This document shows positions 1 through 9,987 of a stretch of 64,000 nucleotides of DNA, piece by piece. Each line of letters starts with the position of its first letter. The stretch's first letter is position 1. The notes beneath the pieces were generated by a model, which worked only from the letters and a program-made list of their open reading frames with translations, did no database searches and was not told the DNA's origin. The DNA is taken from NCBI RefSeq assembly GCF_021462285.1, contig NZ_CP082787.1, positions 1,860,001 to 1,924,000 of the forward strand. The letters run 5' to 3'. Position numbers and translations under genes: made by a program. The stretch is from Serratia entomophila (GTDB lineage Bacteria > Pseudomonadota > Gammaproteobacteria > Enterobacterales > Enterobacteriaceae).

Positions 1-17
1 TGCTTTGCCGCAGAGAT

Positions 18-44
18 AAAAAAACCCGCCTCGGCGGGTTTTTG
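18..44. terminator. Bidirectional rho-independent terminator
   Basis: A GC-rich stem (ACCCGC/GCGGGT, 4-base loop) has an A-run on its left and a T-run on its right, so it can terminate transcripts from either side. It lies just past the nucA stop codon and is likely the nucA terminator. Confidence 0.8.
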
Positions 45-49
45 TTGGG

Positions 50-847
50 TTAATTCTTGCAGCCCATCAGCTCAGGCAGCACGCCTGGCTTGCTTTTCAG
101 CGCCGCCTGCACGTCTTCCGGCAGACCGGCCCAGACGATCAGCCCGGTGCGCTTTTCAATCTCGCTCACCGTCACGCGATACTGGCAGAAGTCGGCACCC
201 TTCGGCGTGTCCTGATCGAACAGGAAGGCCGCGTAGTGGTTCACCGCCGGGCTGTTATTGATGAAAATAATCTTCCAGTAGGCGCTGGGGATGGTATGCG
301 GCTTTTGGGTGCCCGGCAGCTTGCCCATATCGCGTTCGAACAGCGGCCCGGTGACGGTATACACCGAGCTGACGTCGGCGCGGTCAATCAGCTTGCGTTC
401 CTGATCTTCCAGCCGCGCCCAGGAGCCCTGGTTCAGATCGGACTTCTGCGGCGTGATGTTGGACAGGTAATTCAGCGACTCCCAGTCGGAAACGCCCGCC
501 AGCGAGGCCAGCGGCGCCTGGTGGCCGCGGTCGACCTTCAGCGCCGCATTGGCGCCGGTGTAGTCGGCAGGCGCCAGGGTATCGGCGGGATTGAGCGCCG
601 GATCGGTTTTCCAGTTGCGGTTTTTGCCGCTGGCCGGCGTCTCCTTGGTGATGTGATAGGCCACCCAGTTGGCGAACTTGGTGGTGCTGTTATTGTTCAA
701 CGTATAGGCATGGCGAACGATGGACACATTGCTGCTGCCGCCGGTTGGGCAGCCTACGGCGCAGTTGTCGATAGATTCGAGCGTTTCGGCCGACGCCTGT
801 GCGGCAAACAGCAGGGCGGCCAGGGCCAACATCTTGTTAAAGCGCAT
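50..847 (-). CDS. nucA: Secreted DNA/RNA non-specific endonuclease (Serratia nuclease)
   Basis: This is the extracellular sugar-nonspecific nuclease known commercially as Benzonase, which cuts DNA and RNA. A roughly 20-residue signal peptide ending AQASA precedes mature ETLESIDN. The DRGH active-site motif is present (His about residue 109 of the 265-aa precursor), as are the CAVGC cysteines and a C-terminal MGCKN. The track start would be two codons upstream, but GAGGA lies 7 bases before the ATG at 847 and only 1 base before the ATG at 853; the known precursor also begins MRFN, so 847 is chosen. Sequence is nearly identical to the S. marcescens enzyme from memory, with scattered conservative changes. 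A LexA box upstream fits its known SOS control. Confidence 0.97.
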   Translation of the reverse strand: MRFNKMLALAALLFAAQASAETLESIDNCAVGCPTGGSSNVSIVRHAYTLNNNSTTKFANWVAYHITKETPASGKNRNWKTDPALNPADTLAPADYTGANAALKVDRGHQAPLASLAGVSDWESLNYLSNITPQKSDLNQGSWARLEDQERKLIDRADVSSVYTVTGPLFERDMGKLPGTQKPHTIPSAYWKIIFINNSPAVNHYAAFLFDQDTPKGADFCQYRVTVSEIEKRTGLIVWAGLPEDVQAALKSKPGVLPELMGCKN

Positions 848-871
848 ATTCATATCCTCAATAAGTTAAAA

Positions 872-891
872 TACTGTATTTATATACAGTG
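872..891 (-). promoter_or_regulatory. LexA (SOS) box of nucA
   Basis: The sequence contains CTGT, eight A/T bases, then ACAG (874-889), a perfect LexA core inside an almost fully consensus 20-mer. It lies 25 bases upstream of the nucA start, where it would overlap the promoter. SOS/LexA control of Serratia nuclease is established. Confidence 0.85.
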
Positions 892-947
892 AAATAAACT
901 TATCGCAGTGAAATGAATACAACAATGCAACACATTCATGTTGTTAA

Positions 948-965
948 TGTGTCAGCCCTGGTACA
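948..965. promoter_or_regulatory. Possible NucC/Ogr-type activator box (TGT-N12-ACA)
   Basis: TGT at 948-950 and ACA at 963-965 are separated by exactly 12 bases, the pattern bound by P2-family late activators and by Serratia NucC, which activates nuclease. It sits about 110 bases upstream of the nucA start. The motif is short, so chance occurrence is possible; only the position makes it attractive. Confidence 0.4.
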
Positions 966-997
966 GCCCGTAGCCGCAGGATGAGGCTACGGCGGGG

Positions 998-1339
998 TCA
1001 CTCCAGCAGGTTATTGACGGTACGGCGCACGTACTGGGTCATTTGCGCCAGATCGTCCGGCGATACCGGGCCGCCGCCGGCGCGCATCACCTGCTGTTCT
1101 ATCAGGGCGATTTCCTGTTCGACCTTGTTGGCTATCTGCACCTTGACGATTTTATCCACCGAAGACAGCAGCACCTTCAATACCACTTTCAGCGCAATGT
1201 TCTCGCAGAACGAGTCGTAGTGATGAACCGGCGGCGGCGGTGCCGGCTCGGGTGCGCGCGGGGCCATAGCCTTGAAACTGTCTACATTTTCAATAATAAG
1301 ATCCATGTCTCTTATTAGTTCATCAAAATCTTTAGACAC
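998..1339 (-). CDS. Small protein of unknown function beside nucA
   Basis: A 113-residue protein that I do not recognise. A GTG at 1339 is chosen because AAGGGA lies 9 bases upstream; an ATG at 1366 has no visible ribosome site and an ATG at 1306 is a third option. Around residues 27-40 is a proline-rich run (PEPAPPPP), followed by a hydrophobic and helical stretch (ALKVVLKVLL) and a glutamine/glutamate-rich helix. No signal peptide or lipobox is visible. It points the same way as nucA but is separated by about 150 bases holding the nucA control sites, so it is probably a separate transcript. Confidence 0.55.
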   Translation of the reverse strand: MSKDFDELIRDMDLIIENVDSFKAMAPRAPEPAPPPPVHHYDSFCENIALKVVLKVLLSSVDKIVKVQIANKVEQEIALIEQQVMRAGGGPVSPDDLAQMTQYVRRTVNNLLE

Positions 1340-1376
1340 TGACTTATTTCCCTTCGCTATGCGCAAAAAACAGAAC

Positions 1377-1411
1377 GCCCGTCCTCAGGGCACATGCCGC
1401 TGAGGACGGGC
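1377..1411. terminator. Strong GC-rich hairpin
   Basis: A perfect 12-bp inverted repeat (GCCCGTCCTCAG and its complement) with an inner GGC/GCC pair lies between the small unknown gene and the LysE gene. No T-run follows on either strand, so it may be a weak terminator or a structured leader. Confidence 0.5.
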
Positions 1412-1580
1412 TGAACGAATTCGGACCCAGGCCACCAGAGGGGGCGTGGCGGGGCGAGCGGCATTTTAACCTTGCGGCGGGTCGGCAACAAGATGGGGCC
1501 GTGCGAATGCAGGGCCCGGATGGCGGTTAACGTGCGAGAACGGCTTGAATTTTCAGCCCGGTGGCCTGCTTCCCCGTGCC

Positions 1581-2198
1581 TTATTTGATGCCGGCCAGCG
1601 CCAGCAGCGCCCCAAAGGCGATCAGCAGGCCACCGAATGCGCGATCGATGCCTTTGCGCAGGCGCAGAAAACGGGCGTTGACGCCCGGCGCTGAAAACAG
1701 CAACGCAACGGCGCCGAACCACAGCACGTGCACCGCGGCGATAAATAGCCCGTAACCCAGCTGCACGCCGAGCGGCGTATGCGGGGCGACCACCTGCATA
1801 AACAGGCTGACGATAAAAATGGTGGTTTTCGGGTTCAGCACATTGGTCAGAAAGCCGGTTTTCAGCGCGGCAAGATCGCTGAGCGCAGCTTGCGGCGCAC
1901 CGGGGCTAACGTCGTGCGTGGCGGCATTGCGCAGCAGCTTTACGCCGAGATAAATCAGGTAGGCGGCGCCAAGCCCTTTAATGAGGTTGAACAACCACAG
2001 GGATTGCTGGATCAACACCCCGACGCCGATCAGGGTGTAGCTTACGTGGATTAACACGCCGGCGCCGATGCCGCAGGCGGTCAGCACGCCTGCGCGGCGG
2101 GAAAGCAGCAGGCTGTTGCGCGACACCATGGCGAAATCCGGGCCCGGGCTGATGACGGCGAGTAAAGTGATGGTGACGACGGCGATGAGTTCGGTCAT
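1581..2198 (-). CDS. LysE/RhtB-family amino acid exporter
   Basis: A 205-residue inner-membrane protein of the LysE/RhtB efflux family, which exports amino acids or related metabolites. The N-terminal motif ISPGPDFAMVSRNSL is diagnostic, and further hydrophobic segments follow through the whole length with a YLIYLGVKLLR segment after the third. Family length is about 205 residues, so it is complete. AGGA lies 6 bases before the ATG. It is divergent from a LysR-type regulator gene 68 bases away, the usual arrangement for an exporter controlled by its neighbour. The substrate cannot be deduced. Confidence 0.85.
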   Translation of the reverse strand: MTELIAVVTITLLAVISPGPDFAMVSRNSLLLSRRAGVLTACGIGAGVLIHVSYTLIGVGVLIQQSLWLFNLIKGLGAAYLIYLGVKLLRNAATHDVSPGAPQAALSDLAALKTGFLTNVLNPKTTIFIVSLFMQVVAPHTPLGVQLGYGLFIAAVHVLWFGAVALLFSAPGVNARFLRLRKGIDRAFGGLLIAFGALLALAGIK

Positions 2199-2266
2199 AG
2201 TTATCCTGTCAGAGAATCAGCAAAGAGTGACTGATTTATAAGGGTAATGACCGACGGTGACAAACG

Positions 2267-3190
2267 ATGAAAACTGACCATATCGGTGAGAAAAACTCAC
2301 GTAAAAACGACCGGCCCTTGCCGCTTGGCGGGCTGCGCTGTTTTGAAGCCGCGGCGCGGCTGGAAAGCTTCACCCAGGCGGCGCATAGCCTGAGCCTGAC
2401 CCACGGCGCCGTCAGCCGGGCGGTGCGGGCGCTGGAAGAGGAGCTGGGTTGCGTGTTGTTTGAACGCCGGCACCGGCGCGTGTATCTCACTGCGGCTGGG
2501 CGTAAGTTGCTGCAGGCCGCGCAGCAGGCGTTCGGCGTTTTGGAAAGTGCCGCGCAGGAGCTGCGCCGGCAGGCCCAGGATGCGCCGTTGGTGCTCTCTT
2601 GTGAGCCGACGCTGCTGATGCGCTGGCTGATCCCGCGTTTGCCGGCGTTTCAACAGGCGCATCCGGAGATCAACCTGCAGCTGGTGGCGGGCGGCGGGCC
2701 GTTTTCTTTTCACGACGGCATCACGGCGGCGATTCGACGTAATGATTTTGAGTGGGGCGAGCAGGTACACAGCCTGATGCTGTTCGATGAACTGGTGGGG
2801 CCGGTGTGCAAGCCGGAGACGCAGCCGCGATGGCTATCGCAAACCGCAGGTTTGCAACGGTTGCGGGAAGATGCCGTGCTGCTGCATGCCGCTACGCGCC
2901 CTGACGCCTGGCGGCAATGGGCCCAGGCGCAGGGCGTCGCGCTCGAGGGACGGCCGGAGCAGCGCTTCGACCATTTTTATTTCAGCCTGCAGGCGGCGGT
3001 GGCCGGGATAGGCGTGGCCATCGGCCCGTGGCAGCAGGTGCGCGACGATCTGGCCGCCGGCGTGCTGAGCGCCCCCTTTGGCTTTATCCCGGACGGCAGC
3101 GGTTACTGTTTGCTGACGCAGCAGGAAATTCGGCCGGGCAGCAGCCTGGCCCGGCTGGCGGAATGGCTGCGGCTTACTGCGGGCGCCTGA
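2267..3190 (+). CDS. LysR-family transcriptional regulator (GcvA-like)
   Basis: A 307-residue LysR-type regulator. The N-terminal winged HTH is clear (residues about 20-80: LRCFEAAARLESFTQAA, then THGAVSRAVRALEEELG), followed by a substrate-binding domain. The PLPLGGLRCFEAAARLESFTQAA style resembles the GcvA/AmpR group. The ATG at 2267 has only a weak ribosome site. It is divergent from the LysE-type exporter and most likely controls it; the effector is unknown. Downstream it converges on an XRE-cupin gene. Confidence 0.88.
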   Translation: MKTDHIGEKNSRKNDRPLPLGGLRCFEAAARLESFTQAAHSLSLTHGAVSRAVRALEEELGCVLFERRHRRVYLTAAGRKLLQAAQQAFGVLESAAQELRRQAQDAPLVLSCEPTLLMRWLIPRLPAFQQAHPEINLQLVAGGGPFSFHDGITAAIRRNDFEWGEQVHSLMLFDELVGPVCKPETQPRWLSQTAGLQRLREDAVLLHAATRPDAWRQWAQAQGVALEGRPEQRFDHFYFSLQAAVAGIGVAIGPWQQVRDDLAAGVLSAPFGFIPDGSGYCLLTQQEIRPGSSLARLAEWLRLTAGA

Positions 3191-3244
3191 GTTTTGCACT
3201 TGCGGCTGAAAACGCCGGGTACAGTGCAACAACGCGGGGTCGAT

Positions 3245-3820
3245 TCAGAAGGTGACGTTGCGGATAAAAAGCAGCGGCTGGTCGCCGCGGTTGGCGTAGG
3301 CGTATTGTTGATCGCTGTTGAACACCTGGGTTTCACCGGCCGCCAGCGTCAGGGTGTGCTGTTCCAGCACCAGCGTCAGGGTGCCTGCAATGACGTAAAT
3401 GATTTCACGCCAGCCTGCGGCGTCGGGCGCTGAATCGTAATGCTCGCCCGGCATCAGCGTCCATTGCCACAGCTCCACCCGCTGATGTGCCGGCACGCTG
3501 GCGACAAACAGCGCCTGGCTGGCCGGCTGAGCGCCTTGCCAGGCCAATTCGCCGACCAGGTGGTTGCCGCGCGCGTCCGGCGCCTGCACCAGATCGGTGA
3601 AGGAGAGATTCAGGGCGGCGGCGAGCTTGTCCAACACCGCCAGGCTAACGTTGCGATCGCCGGCCTCGATGCCCGCCAGCATGCGGCGGCTGACGCCGGA
3701 ACGTTCGGCCAGCGCCATCTGGCTGAATCCGGCCTGCAGGCGATAGCCGCGCAGGTTGCTGCTGAGGTATTGCAGCACCTTGGGGGGATCGTTTTTCGCG
3801 TTATGCGCCATATTGCTCAT
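3245..3820 (-). CDS. XRE-family regulator with C-terminal cupin domain
   Basis: A 191-residue regulator with an N-terminal HTH_3 domain (residues about 19-75: LRGYRLQAGFSQMALAERSGVSRR, then AGIEAGDRNVSLAVLDKLAAAL) and a C-terminal cupin (about 115-190: GWREIIYVIAGTLTLVLE, GETQVFNSDQQYAYAN). Such proteins sense a small ligand in the cupin barrel and usually repress an adjacent gene. An in-frame ATG at 3811 is an alternative start. It is divergent from the EamA-type exporter gene 67 bases away, the probable target. Confidence 0.87.
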   Translation of the reverse strand: MSNMAHNAKNDPPKVLQYLSSNLRGYRLQAGFSQMALAERSGVSRRMLAGIEAGDRNVSLAVLDKLAAALNLSFTDLVQAPDARGNHLVGELAWQGAQPASQALFVASVPAHQRVELWQWTLMPGEHYDSAPDAAGWREIIYVIAGTLTLVLEQHTLTLAAGETQVFNSDQQYAYANRGDQPLLFIRNVTF

Positions 3821-3887
3821 TGGTAGGCTTTATCTCATACTGGCAGGATCTGTGCATTATATTGCACCCAGCAGGAAGGGCAAGCCG

Positions 3888-4796
3888 GTGTCAGCAGTAA
3901 AAAAATCCTTAATTTCCGTCATTAAGCCGCAGGAAGCGGTGTTGATCTTCATTACCATGATCTGGGGCGGCACCTTTTTGGCGGTGCAACATGCGATGCA
4001 GGTCAGCGGGCCGTTCTTTTTCGTCGGGCTGCGTTTCGCCGCCGCCACCCTGGTGCTGACGCTATTTTCCCTGCGCGTGCTGCGCGGCCTGACCTGGTAC
4101 GAACTGAAGGCCGGCATGCTGATCGGCGTGTCTATCATGTACGGTTACGGCCTGCAAACCATGGGGTTGCAAACCATCACCAGCAGCCAGTCGGCGTTTA
4201 TCACCGCCATGTACGTGCCGATCGTACCTTTGCTGCAGTGGCTGGTGCTGGGGCGTTTCCCCGGCATTATGTCCTGGATCGGCATTTTGCTGGCCTTCAC
4301 CGGCCTGATGCTGCTGGCGGCGCCGAGCAGTGCGGACATGACGCTGAGCCTCGGTGAAATTCTGACGCTGGTCGGCACGCTGGGCATGGCCGCGGAGATT
4401 ATTTTGATCGGCGCCTACGCCGGCAAGGTCAATATCCGGCGGGTGACCATCGTGCAGTTGGCGACCGCCTCGCTGGCTTCTTTCCTGATGATGGCGCCCA
4501 CCGGTGAATCGCCGGCGGCCTATTCGGACCAGCTGCTGTACAGCGCCATCGGCCTGGGCCTGGCCAGCGCGATGATCCAACTGACCATGAACTGGGCGCA
4601 GCGCAGCGTGTCGCCCACGCGCGCGACGGTGATTTACGCCGGTGAACCGGTGTGGGCCGGCATCGTGGGGCGCATCGCCGGCGAACGTCTGCCGGGCGTG
4701 GCGCTGTTGGGGGGCGCGTTGATCGTGGTGGGGGTGGTGGTGAGCGAACTGCGGGTGCGTCGAAAAGGAAAAGCGGCGGCGGTGGAGGCGGAATAG
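3888..4796 (+). CDS. DMT-superfamily (EamA) transporter
   Basis: A 302-residue inner-membrane carrier with two EamA repeats, starting with the typical ITMIWGGTFLAVQHAM segment and a second repeat from about residue 145. The reading frame is open further upstream, but GTG at 3888 preceded by AGGAAGG gives the usual family length and a sensible N terminus (MSAVKKS), and avoids overlap with the divergent XRE-cupin gene. DMT proteins export amino acids, drugs or metabolites; no substrate can be assigned. The last residues are basic (RVRRKGK). Confidence 0.87.
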   Translation: MSAVKKSLISVIKPQEAVLIFITMIWGGTFLAVQHAMQVSGPFFFVGLRFAAATLVLTLFSLRVLRGLTWYELKAGMLIGVSIMYGYGLQTMGLQTITSSQSAFITAMYVPIVPLLQWLVLGRFPGIMSWIGILLAFTGLMLLAAPSSADMTLSLGEILTLVGTLGMAAEIILIGAYAGKVNIRRVTIVQLATASLASFLMMAPTGESPAAYSDQLLYSAIGLGLASAMIQLTMNWAQRSVSPTRATVIYAGEPVWAGIVGRIAGERLPGVALLGGALIVVGVVVSELRVRRKGKAAAVEAE

Positions 4797-4813
4797 GCCC
4801 GGCTGGCCGGGCC
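4797..4813. terminator. Hairpin between the EamA gene and rutG
   Basis: A compact GGCCCGG/CCGGGCC stem lies between the two convergent stop codons. No long T-run follows, so strength is uncertain. Confidence 0.5.
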
Positions 4814-4822
4814 GCATTTGAT

Positions 4823-6148
4823 TCAGGAGGTTGGGTTTTCCGCCAACGGCATCAGCCGGCGATTACGCAACAGCGCATTGAGGATAATGGCGCCGAAGGT
4901 AGCGGTGCCGATACCGCCCATGGTGAAGTTGCCGATGGTCAATGCAAAATCACCGGCGCCCAGCACCAGCGTCACCGCCACCATGATCAGGTTGCCGTTG
5001 TCGCTCAGATCCACCTTGTTTTGCACCCAGATGCGCGCGCCGGCGACGGCAATCAGGCCGAACACCACGACGGATGCGCCGCCCAGCACCGGCCCGGGAA
5101 TGGTGTGGATCAGCGCGCCGAACTTCGGCGAGAAGCCCAGCAGGATGGCGGCGGCCGCCGCGGCGACAAACACCAGGGTCGAATAAACCTTGGTGACCGC
5201 CATCACGCCGATATTTTCCGCATAGGTGGTGACGCCGGTGCCGCCCACCGAGCCGGACAGCAGGGTCGCCAGCCCGTCGCCGACAAAGGCGCGGCCGATG
5301 TAGGGATCGAGATCCCGCCCGGTCATGCTCGCCACCGCCTTCACATGGCCAAGGTTTTCCGCCACCAGAATAATCGCCGCCGGTGCGATCAATAGCATGG
5401 CGTGCAGGTCGAAGACGGGGGCGGTGAACTGCGGCAGGCCGAACCAGGCCGCCTGGCTCAGCAGGGCATAATCGACCGGTTTGCCCAGCCCCATGCCGTT
5501 GGCCGCCGCCAGGTAAATCAGGTAGGCGGCGATCAGCCCAACCAGGATCAGCAACCGCTGCACCAGCCCACGGGTGAACACCGCCGCCGAGCCGATGCAC
5601 AGGATAGTCACCACCGCCATCCAACTGTCGAACGGCGAGGCCGAGACGCTGCGCACCGCAATCGGCGCCAGGTTCAGACCGATGGCCATCACAACCGCCC
5701 CGGTCACCGCCGGCGGCATCAAGCGTTCGATCCAGCGCGTGCCGACGCGCATCACCACCAGCCCGATCAGCAGATAGACCAGGCCGCAGGCGACGATGCC
5801 GCCCAACGCCAGTGCGATATTGGGGTTGGCGCCCGACCCGCCGTAGCCGGTCAGGCCGATCACCAATCCGACGAAGGCCGCGCTGGAGCCGAGATAACTC
5901 GGCACGCGACCGCCCACCACCAGAAAGAACAGCAGGGTGCCGATGCCGGACATCAATATCGCCACATTGGCGTCGAAGCCCATCAGCAACGGCATCAACA
6001 CGGTGGAGCCAAACATCGCCACCGCGTGCTGCAGCCCCATGATGAGGGTTTGCCCGAGCGGCAGCCGCTCATCGGGGGCGACCACCGTACCGTCCAGACT
6101 GCCTTGCCTGACGCGCCATTGAGGAAACCAGGTATTCGCCATCGTCAT
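4823..6148 (-). CDS. rutG: Pyrimidine permease RutG
   Basis: A 441-residue nucleobase:cation symporter-2 family permease (UraA/RutG group) for import of uracil or related bases. It shows ALGGIVACGLVYLLIG, the NAT signature region (VAENLGHVKAVASMTGRDLDPYIGR is spread over about residues 262-286) and GGTGVTTYAENIGVMAVTKVYST-type sequence thereafter. It is the last gene of the rut operon, 16 bases after rutF, which fixes its role. The ATG at 6148 gives the expected N terminus ending in a WFPQWRV motif before the first membrane span. Confidence 0.93.
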   Translation of the reverse strand: MTMANTWFPQWRVRQGSLDGTVVAPDERLPLGQTLIMGLQHAVAMFGSTVLMPLLMGFDANVAILMSGIGTLLFFLVVGGRVPSYLGSSAAFVGLVIGLTGYGGSGANPNIALALGGIVACGLVYLLIGLVVMRVGTRWIERLMPPAVTGAVVMAIGLNLAPIAVRSVSASPFDSWMAVVTILCIGSAAVFTRGLVQRLLILVGLIAAYLIYLAAANGMGLGKPVDYALLSQAAWFGLPQFTAPVFDLHAMLLIAPAAIILVAENLGHVKAVASMTGRDLDPYIGRAFVGDGLATLLSGSVGGTGVTTYAENIGVMAVTKVYSTLVFVAAAAAAILLGFSPKFGALIHTIPGPVLGGASVVVFGLIAVAGARIWVQNKVDLSDNGNLIMVAVTLVLGAGDFALTIGNFTMGGIGTATFGAIILNALLRNRRLMPLAENPTS

Positions 6149-6164
6149 CTCCAGTGTGAGGGAA

Positions 6165-6701
6165 TTATTGCGCGTCTGCCCGCCGCAGCGGGTGGTAGCG
6201 GCGGTCGAAATAGGCCAGCCCGTGGCCGCTTTCGCTGCATGCCAGCGCCACCACCCGACAGAACAGAATGTCGTGAGTGCCGACGCTGACGATCTGTTCG
6301 ATCCGGCAGTCGAACGAGGCCAGGGCGCCGTGCAACAGCGGTGAACCGGTGGCCAGCGTCGACCAGCGTGCGGCGGAAAAACGCAGGTCCATCGGGGTTT
6401 TGCCGCCGAACAGGTTGGACAGCGATTCGTGTTCGGCCGCCAGCGTATTGACGCACAGCGTTTGATTTTGTTTGAACATGGCGTACACCGAAGCGGAACG
6501 GTTCAGACACACCAGCAGCGTCGGCGGCGTATCGGTGACGCTGCACACCGCCGAGGCGGTAAAGCCCGCACGGCCGGCGGGGCCGTCGGTGGTGATGATG
6601 TTGACCGCCGCGCCCAGGCGAGCCATGGCATCGCGAAAGTCCTGTTTTTCCACGCCTGGCGGCAATGAGGGGGTGCCGGCAAACAGAGCGGATGACTGCA
6701 T
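6165..6701 (-). CDS. rutF: Flavin reductase RutF
   Basis: A 178-residue flavin reductase-like protein that supplies reduced FMN to the RutA monooxygenase. Conserved features are [19 protein letters not shown] near residue 22, the [21 protein letters not shown] segment split across the FMN site, and a C-terminal [11 protein letters not shown]. It is slightly longer than E. coli RutF at its N terminus. It lies 17 bases after rutD and 16 bases before rutG. In E. coli rutE lies between rutD and rutF, but there is no room for it here. Confidence 0.93.
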   Translation of the reverse strand: MQSSALFAGTPSLPPGVEKQDFRDAMARLGAAVNIITTDGPAGRAGFTASAVCSVTDTPPTLLVCLNRSASVYAMFKQNQTLCVNTLAAEHESLSNLFGGKTPMDLRFSAARWSTLATGSPLLHGALASFDCRIEQIVSVGTHDILFCRVVALACSESGHGLAYFDRRYHPLRRADAQ

Positions 6702-6718
6702 GATGATCCTCCTGTGGG

Positions 6719-7504
6719 CTATCGGCTCTGCGGCGGTAACAGCCAGCCGAGCAGCATGCGGTTAAAGTTTTCGGGATCGGTGGCGCTCATCGCATGGCCG
6801 CCGTAATTCATCTGCGCCAGCTCGCCAAACGGCAGGGCTTGCGCCAGCTGCTGCGAGCAGGGGTAAGGCACCAGCAGATCGTCGCGCGCACACAGCGCCA
6901 GCGTCGGCGTGGCGATGTCCGCCAGATGCGGGCGGAAATCAGCGTTCATCAGCGCCCGCAGGCGGCGCAGCAGATTTTCCGTACCCTGGAAATGCGTCAC
7001 CTGATGGCGCAGCTCTTCGTCCAGCAACGCCTCATGAGCCGAAAGCCAATCAGCGGGGAACAGAAACAGCGGCTGGGCGCGCACATAGGCCTCGACGCCG
7101 CTGTTGAGCAGCAGATCTTGCCGCACCCTGAAGCAGCGCCGGGTTTGGCTGTCCAGCGCAGCCCAGCCGTTGACCACCACCAGCTTTTCCACCCGCTGCG
7201 GGTGGGTAAGCGCCAGCTGCAGGCCGATCAGGCCGCCGAGGGCATGGCCGACGAAATGGCAGCGGGCAATCTCCAGTTTGTCCAGCAACTGCAGGACGTC
7301 ATCGGCCATGTCGGCCATGCCGTAGCCTTCCGGCAGCTCTTCCTGGCTGCGGGCGGTGCCCCTGTGGTCATACATCACTACGCGAAAATGTTCGCCCAGC
7401 GCCGCCAGCTGCGGCTGCCAGAAGCTACCGGCGCCGCCCAACCCGGCGGAGAGCAGCAGCGTTGGGGCCTGCGGGCTGTCTTGACCCAAAATTTCTACGT
7501 GCAT
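6719..7504 (-). CDS. rutD: Alpha/beta-hydrolase-fold protein RutD
   Basis: A 261-residue alpha/beta-hydrolase-fold protein proposed to speed aminoacrylate or carbamate hydrolysis in the Rut pathway. The oxyanion region ([14 protein letters not shown]) and the [11 protein letters not shown] strand are typical. The nucleophile elbow reads GHALGG, so the usual catalytic serine position is alanine; a late GGHAMS supplies the histidine. From memory the E. coli protein also lacks the serine. It sits between rutC (13 bases upstream) and rutF (17 bases downstream). Confidence 0.92.
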   Translation of the reverse strand: MHVEILGQDSPQAPTLLLSAGLGGAGSFWQPQLAALGEHFRVVMYDHRGTARSQEELPEGYGMADMADDVLQLLDKLEIARCHFVGHALGGLIGLQLALTHPQRVEKLVVVNGWAALDSQTRRCFRVRQDLLLNSGVEAYVRAQPLFLFPADWLSAHEALLDEELRHQVTHFQGTENLLRRLRALMNADFRPHLADIATPTLALCARDDLLVPYPCSQQLAQALPFGELAQMNYGGHAMSATDPENFNRMLLGWLLPPQSR

Positions 7505-7517
7505 CGGCGGCTCCTGC

Positions 7518-7904
7518 TCAGCGCCCGATATGGGCTACGGTGGCTATCTCAATCAGCGCGTCCGGTTTCACCAGGCCGCACTGGATGCAGTAACGCGCCG
7601 GTTTATCGCCGGGGAAATATTCCGCATACACCTGGTTGATGGCGGCGTAGTGTTGCCAGTCGGTCAGGAATATCGAATTGAAGGTCACGTCGTCCATACT
7701 GCCGCCGGCGGTTTCGATCACGCTTTTGATGATTTCCAGCACGTGACGGGTTTGCGCCGCGGCGTCGCCGACGTGCACGACGTTATTGTCCCGATCGAAC
7801 GCCAGCGTGCCCGAGACGTAAACCACGCCGTCGGCCAGGGTGCCGGGGACGAAGGGCGCCAGCGGTTTGCCGCTGCCCGGCGGCGTGATGATGGTTTTCG
7901 GCAT
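7518..7904 (-). CDS. rutC: RidA/YjgF-family protein RutC (3-aminoacrylate deaminase)
   Basis: A 128-residue Rid-superfamily protein assigned to aminoacrylate handling in uracil breakdown. The Rid pattern is clear: [20 protein letters not shown] near the N terminus and [19 protein letters not shown] at the C terminus, where the arginine is the usual substrate-carboxylate ligand. Length matches the family. It follows rutB by 25 bases and precedes rutD by 13. Confidence 0.94.
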   Translation of the reverse strand: MPKTIITPPGSGKPLAPFVPGTLADGVVYVSGTLAFDRDNNVVHVGDAAAQTRHVLEIIKSVIETAGGSMDDVTFNSIFLTDWQHYAAINQVYAEYFPGDKPARYCIQCGLVKPDALIEIATVAHIGR

Positions 7905-7929
7905 AGCGTTGCTCCCGATATGAAAGGGG

Positions 7930-8663
7930 TTAAGCCGATTGGCTGAGCGCGGCGCAGAAGCTGTCGACGTCCGACACCCAACCGAAGAAGGTCTCGATGT
8001 TGTACAGCGCCGCCTGTTGCGCGAACGCCGGCCCAGCCTGGTGGGTGGCGTCGGCCAGCACTACGCCGAAATATTCCAGGAAGAAGCCGTCGCGCAGCGT
8101 GGACTCGACGCAGACGTTGGTGGCGATGCCGGTAAACACCAGATGGTGAATGCCGTAGCAGCGCAGCAGGCTGTCGAGCTGAGTATTGAAGAAGCCGCTG
8201 TAGCGCGGTTTCGGCAGCACGATATCGCCCGGCTGGGGCTGCAGTTCATCCACCAGCTGGTAGTCCCAGCCGCCTTTGGCCAACAGCTTGCCCATCAGCT
8301 CCGGGCGGCGGCGCATGGTTTTCAGCGCGTTGGATTTATGCCAGTTGGGAGAGCCCTGGCCACCGGCTTCGACGTACTGATTGTCCCAGCCGTTTTGAAA
8401 AAATATCACCCGGATGCCGGCGGCGCGCGCGGCGCGGATGGCGCGTTTGATATTGGCGATCACCGGCGCGGTGGCCGAGACGTCGAAGCCGGCGAGATCG
8501 AGGTAGCCGCCCTGCGAGGCATAGGCATTTTGCATATCGACCACGATCAACGCCGTTTCCTGCGGCGCAAACGCGATGGCTTCCGGGCGTGCGGCCAGGG
8601 TGACGGCGGGTGCGGCGTCCGGTGCGCCGCGGCGCACCACCGGCTGACTATCTACTGGTTTCA

Positions 8664-8664
<1 letters not shown>
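7930..8664 (-). CDS. rutB: Ureidoacrylate amidohydrolase RutB
   Basis: A 244-residue isochorismatase-fold hydrolase that cleaves (Z)-3-ureidoacrylate. The catalytic Asp is in [12 protein letters not shown] and the catalytic Cys in [17 protein letters not shown], with the lysine in between. The frame is open upstream into rutA, but the ATG at 8664 overlaps the rutA stop by one base (TGATG) and gives the family length, so translation is probably coupled. Confidence 0.94.
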
Positions 8665-9764
<1,100 letters not shown>

Positions 9765-9854
9765 GTGAACACCTCGGGTCTGCTAAGGGATGGTTTTTGG
9801 CGCTGCTTGAGTGCTTCCTGCGGGTTCCGAATTGCGCGGCGCTGGTGAAGGTAT

Positions 9855-9870
9855 TGCAAACCCGGTGCCA
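9855..9870 (-). promoter_or_regulatory. Sigma-54 promoter of the rut operon
   Basis: On the minus strand the sequence reads TGGCAC, five bases, TTGCA, a perfect -24/-12 element. The predicted transcription start is about 80 bases upstream of rutA. The E. coli rut operon is likewise nitrogen-regulated through NtrC and sigma-54. Confidence 0.85.
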
Positions 9871-9943
9871 GTTTTAAAAACGGATTATTTATCAGGTGTT
9901 TGCTTCGATTTGGTGATTTTACGCCGGAGCGGATGGTCCAAAA

Positions 9944-9959
9944 CAGACCATTTGGTCAA
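9944..9959. promoter_or_regulatory. RutR operator
   Basis: A perfect GACCA-TT-TGGTC palindrome (9946-9957) matches the TTGACCA-nn-TGGTCAA RutR box except for the first two bases. It lies in the rutA-rutR intergenic region, so RutR would repress the operon until uracil or thymine is present. A further TGGTC half-site lies at 9934. Confidence 0.85.
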
Positions 9960-9987
9960 AAATGGTTGCACAATAAACAGGCGATGC

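Noticed and set aside
236..892. Plus-strand open frame of 218 codons antisense to nucA
   Set aside because: Arginine/glutamine-rich shadow of nucA in a high-GC genome, no ribosome site, and it runs through the LexA-controlled promoter.
5402..6289. Plus-strand open frame of 295 codons across rutG
   Set aside because: Composition (Q, H, R, D rich) is typical of antisense shadow frames; rutG on the other strand is certain.
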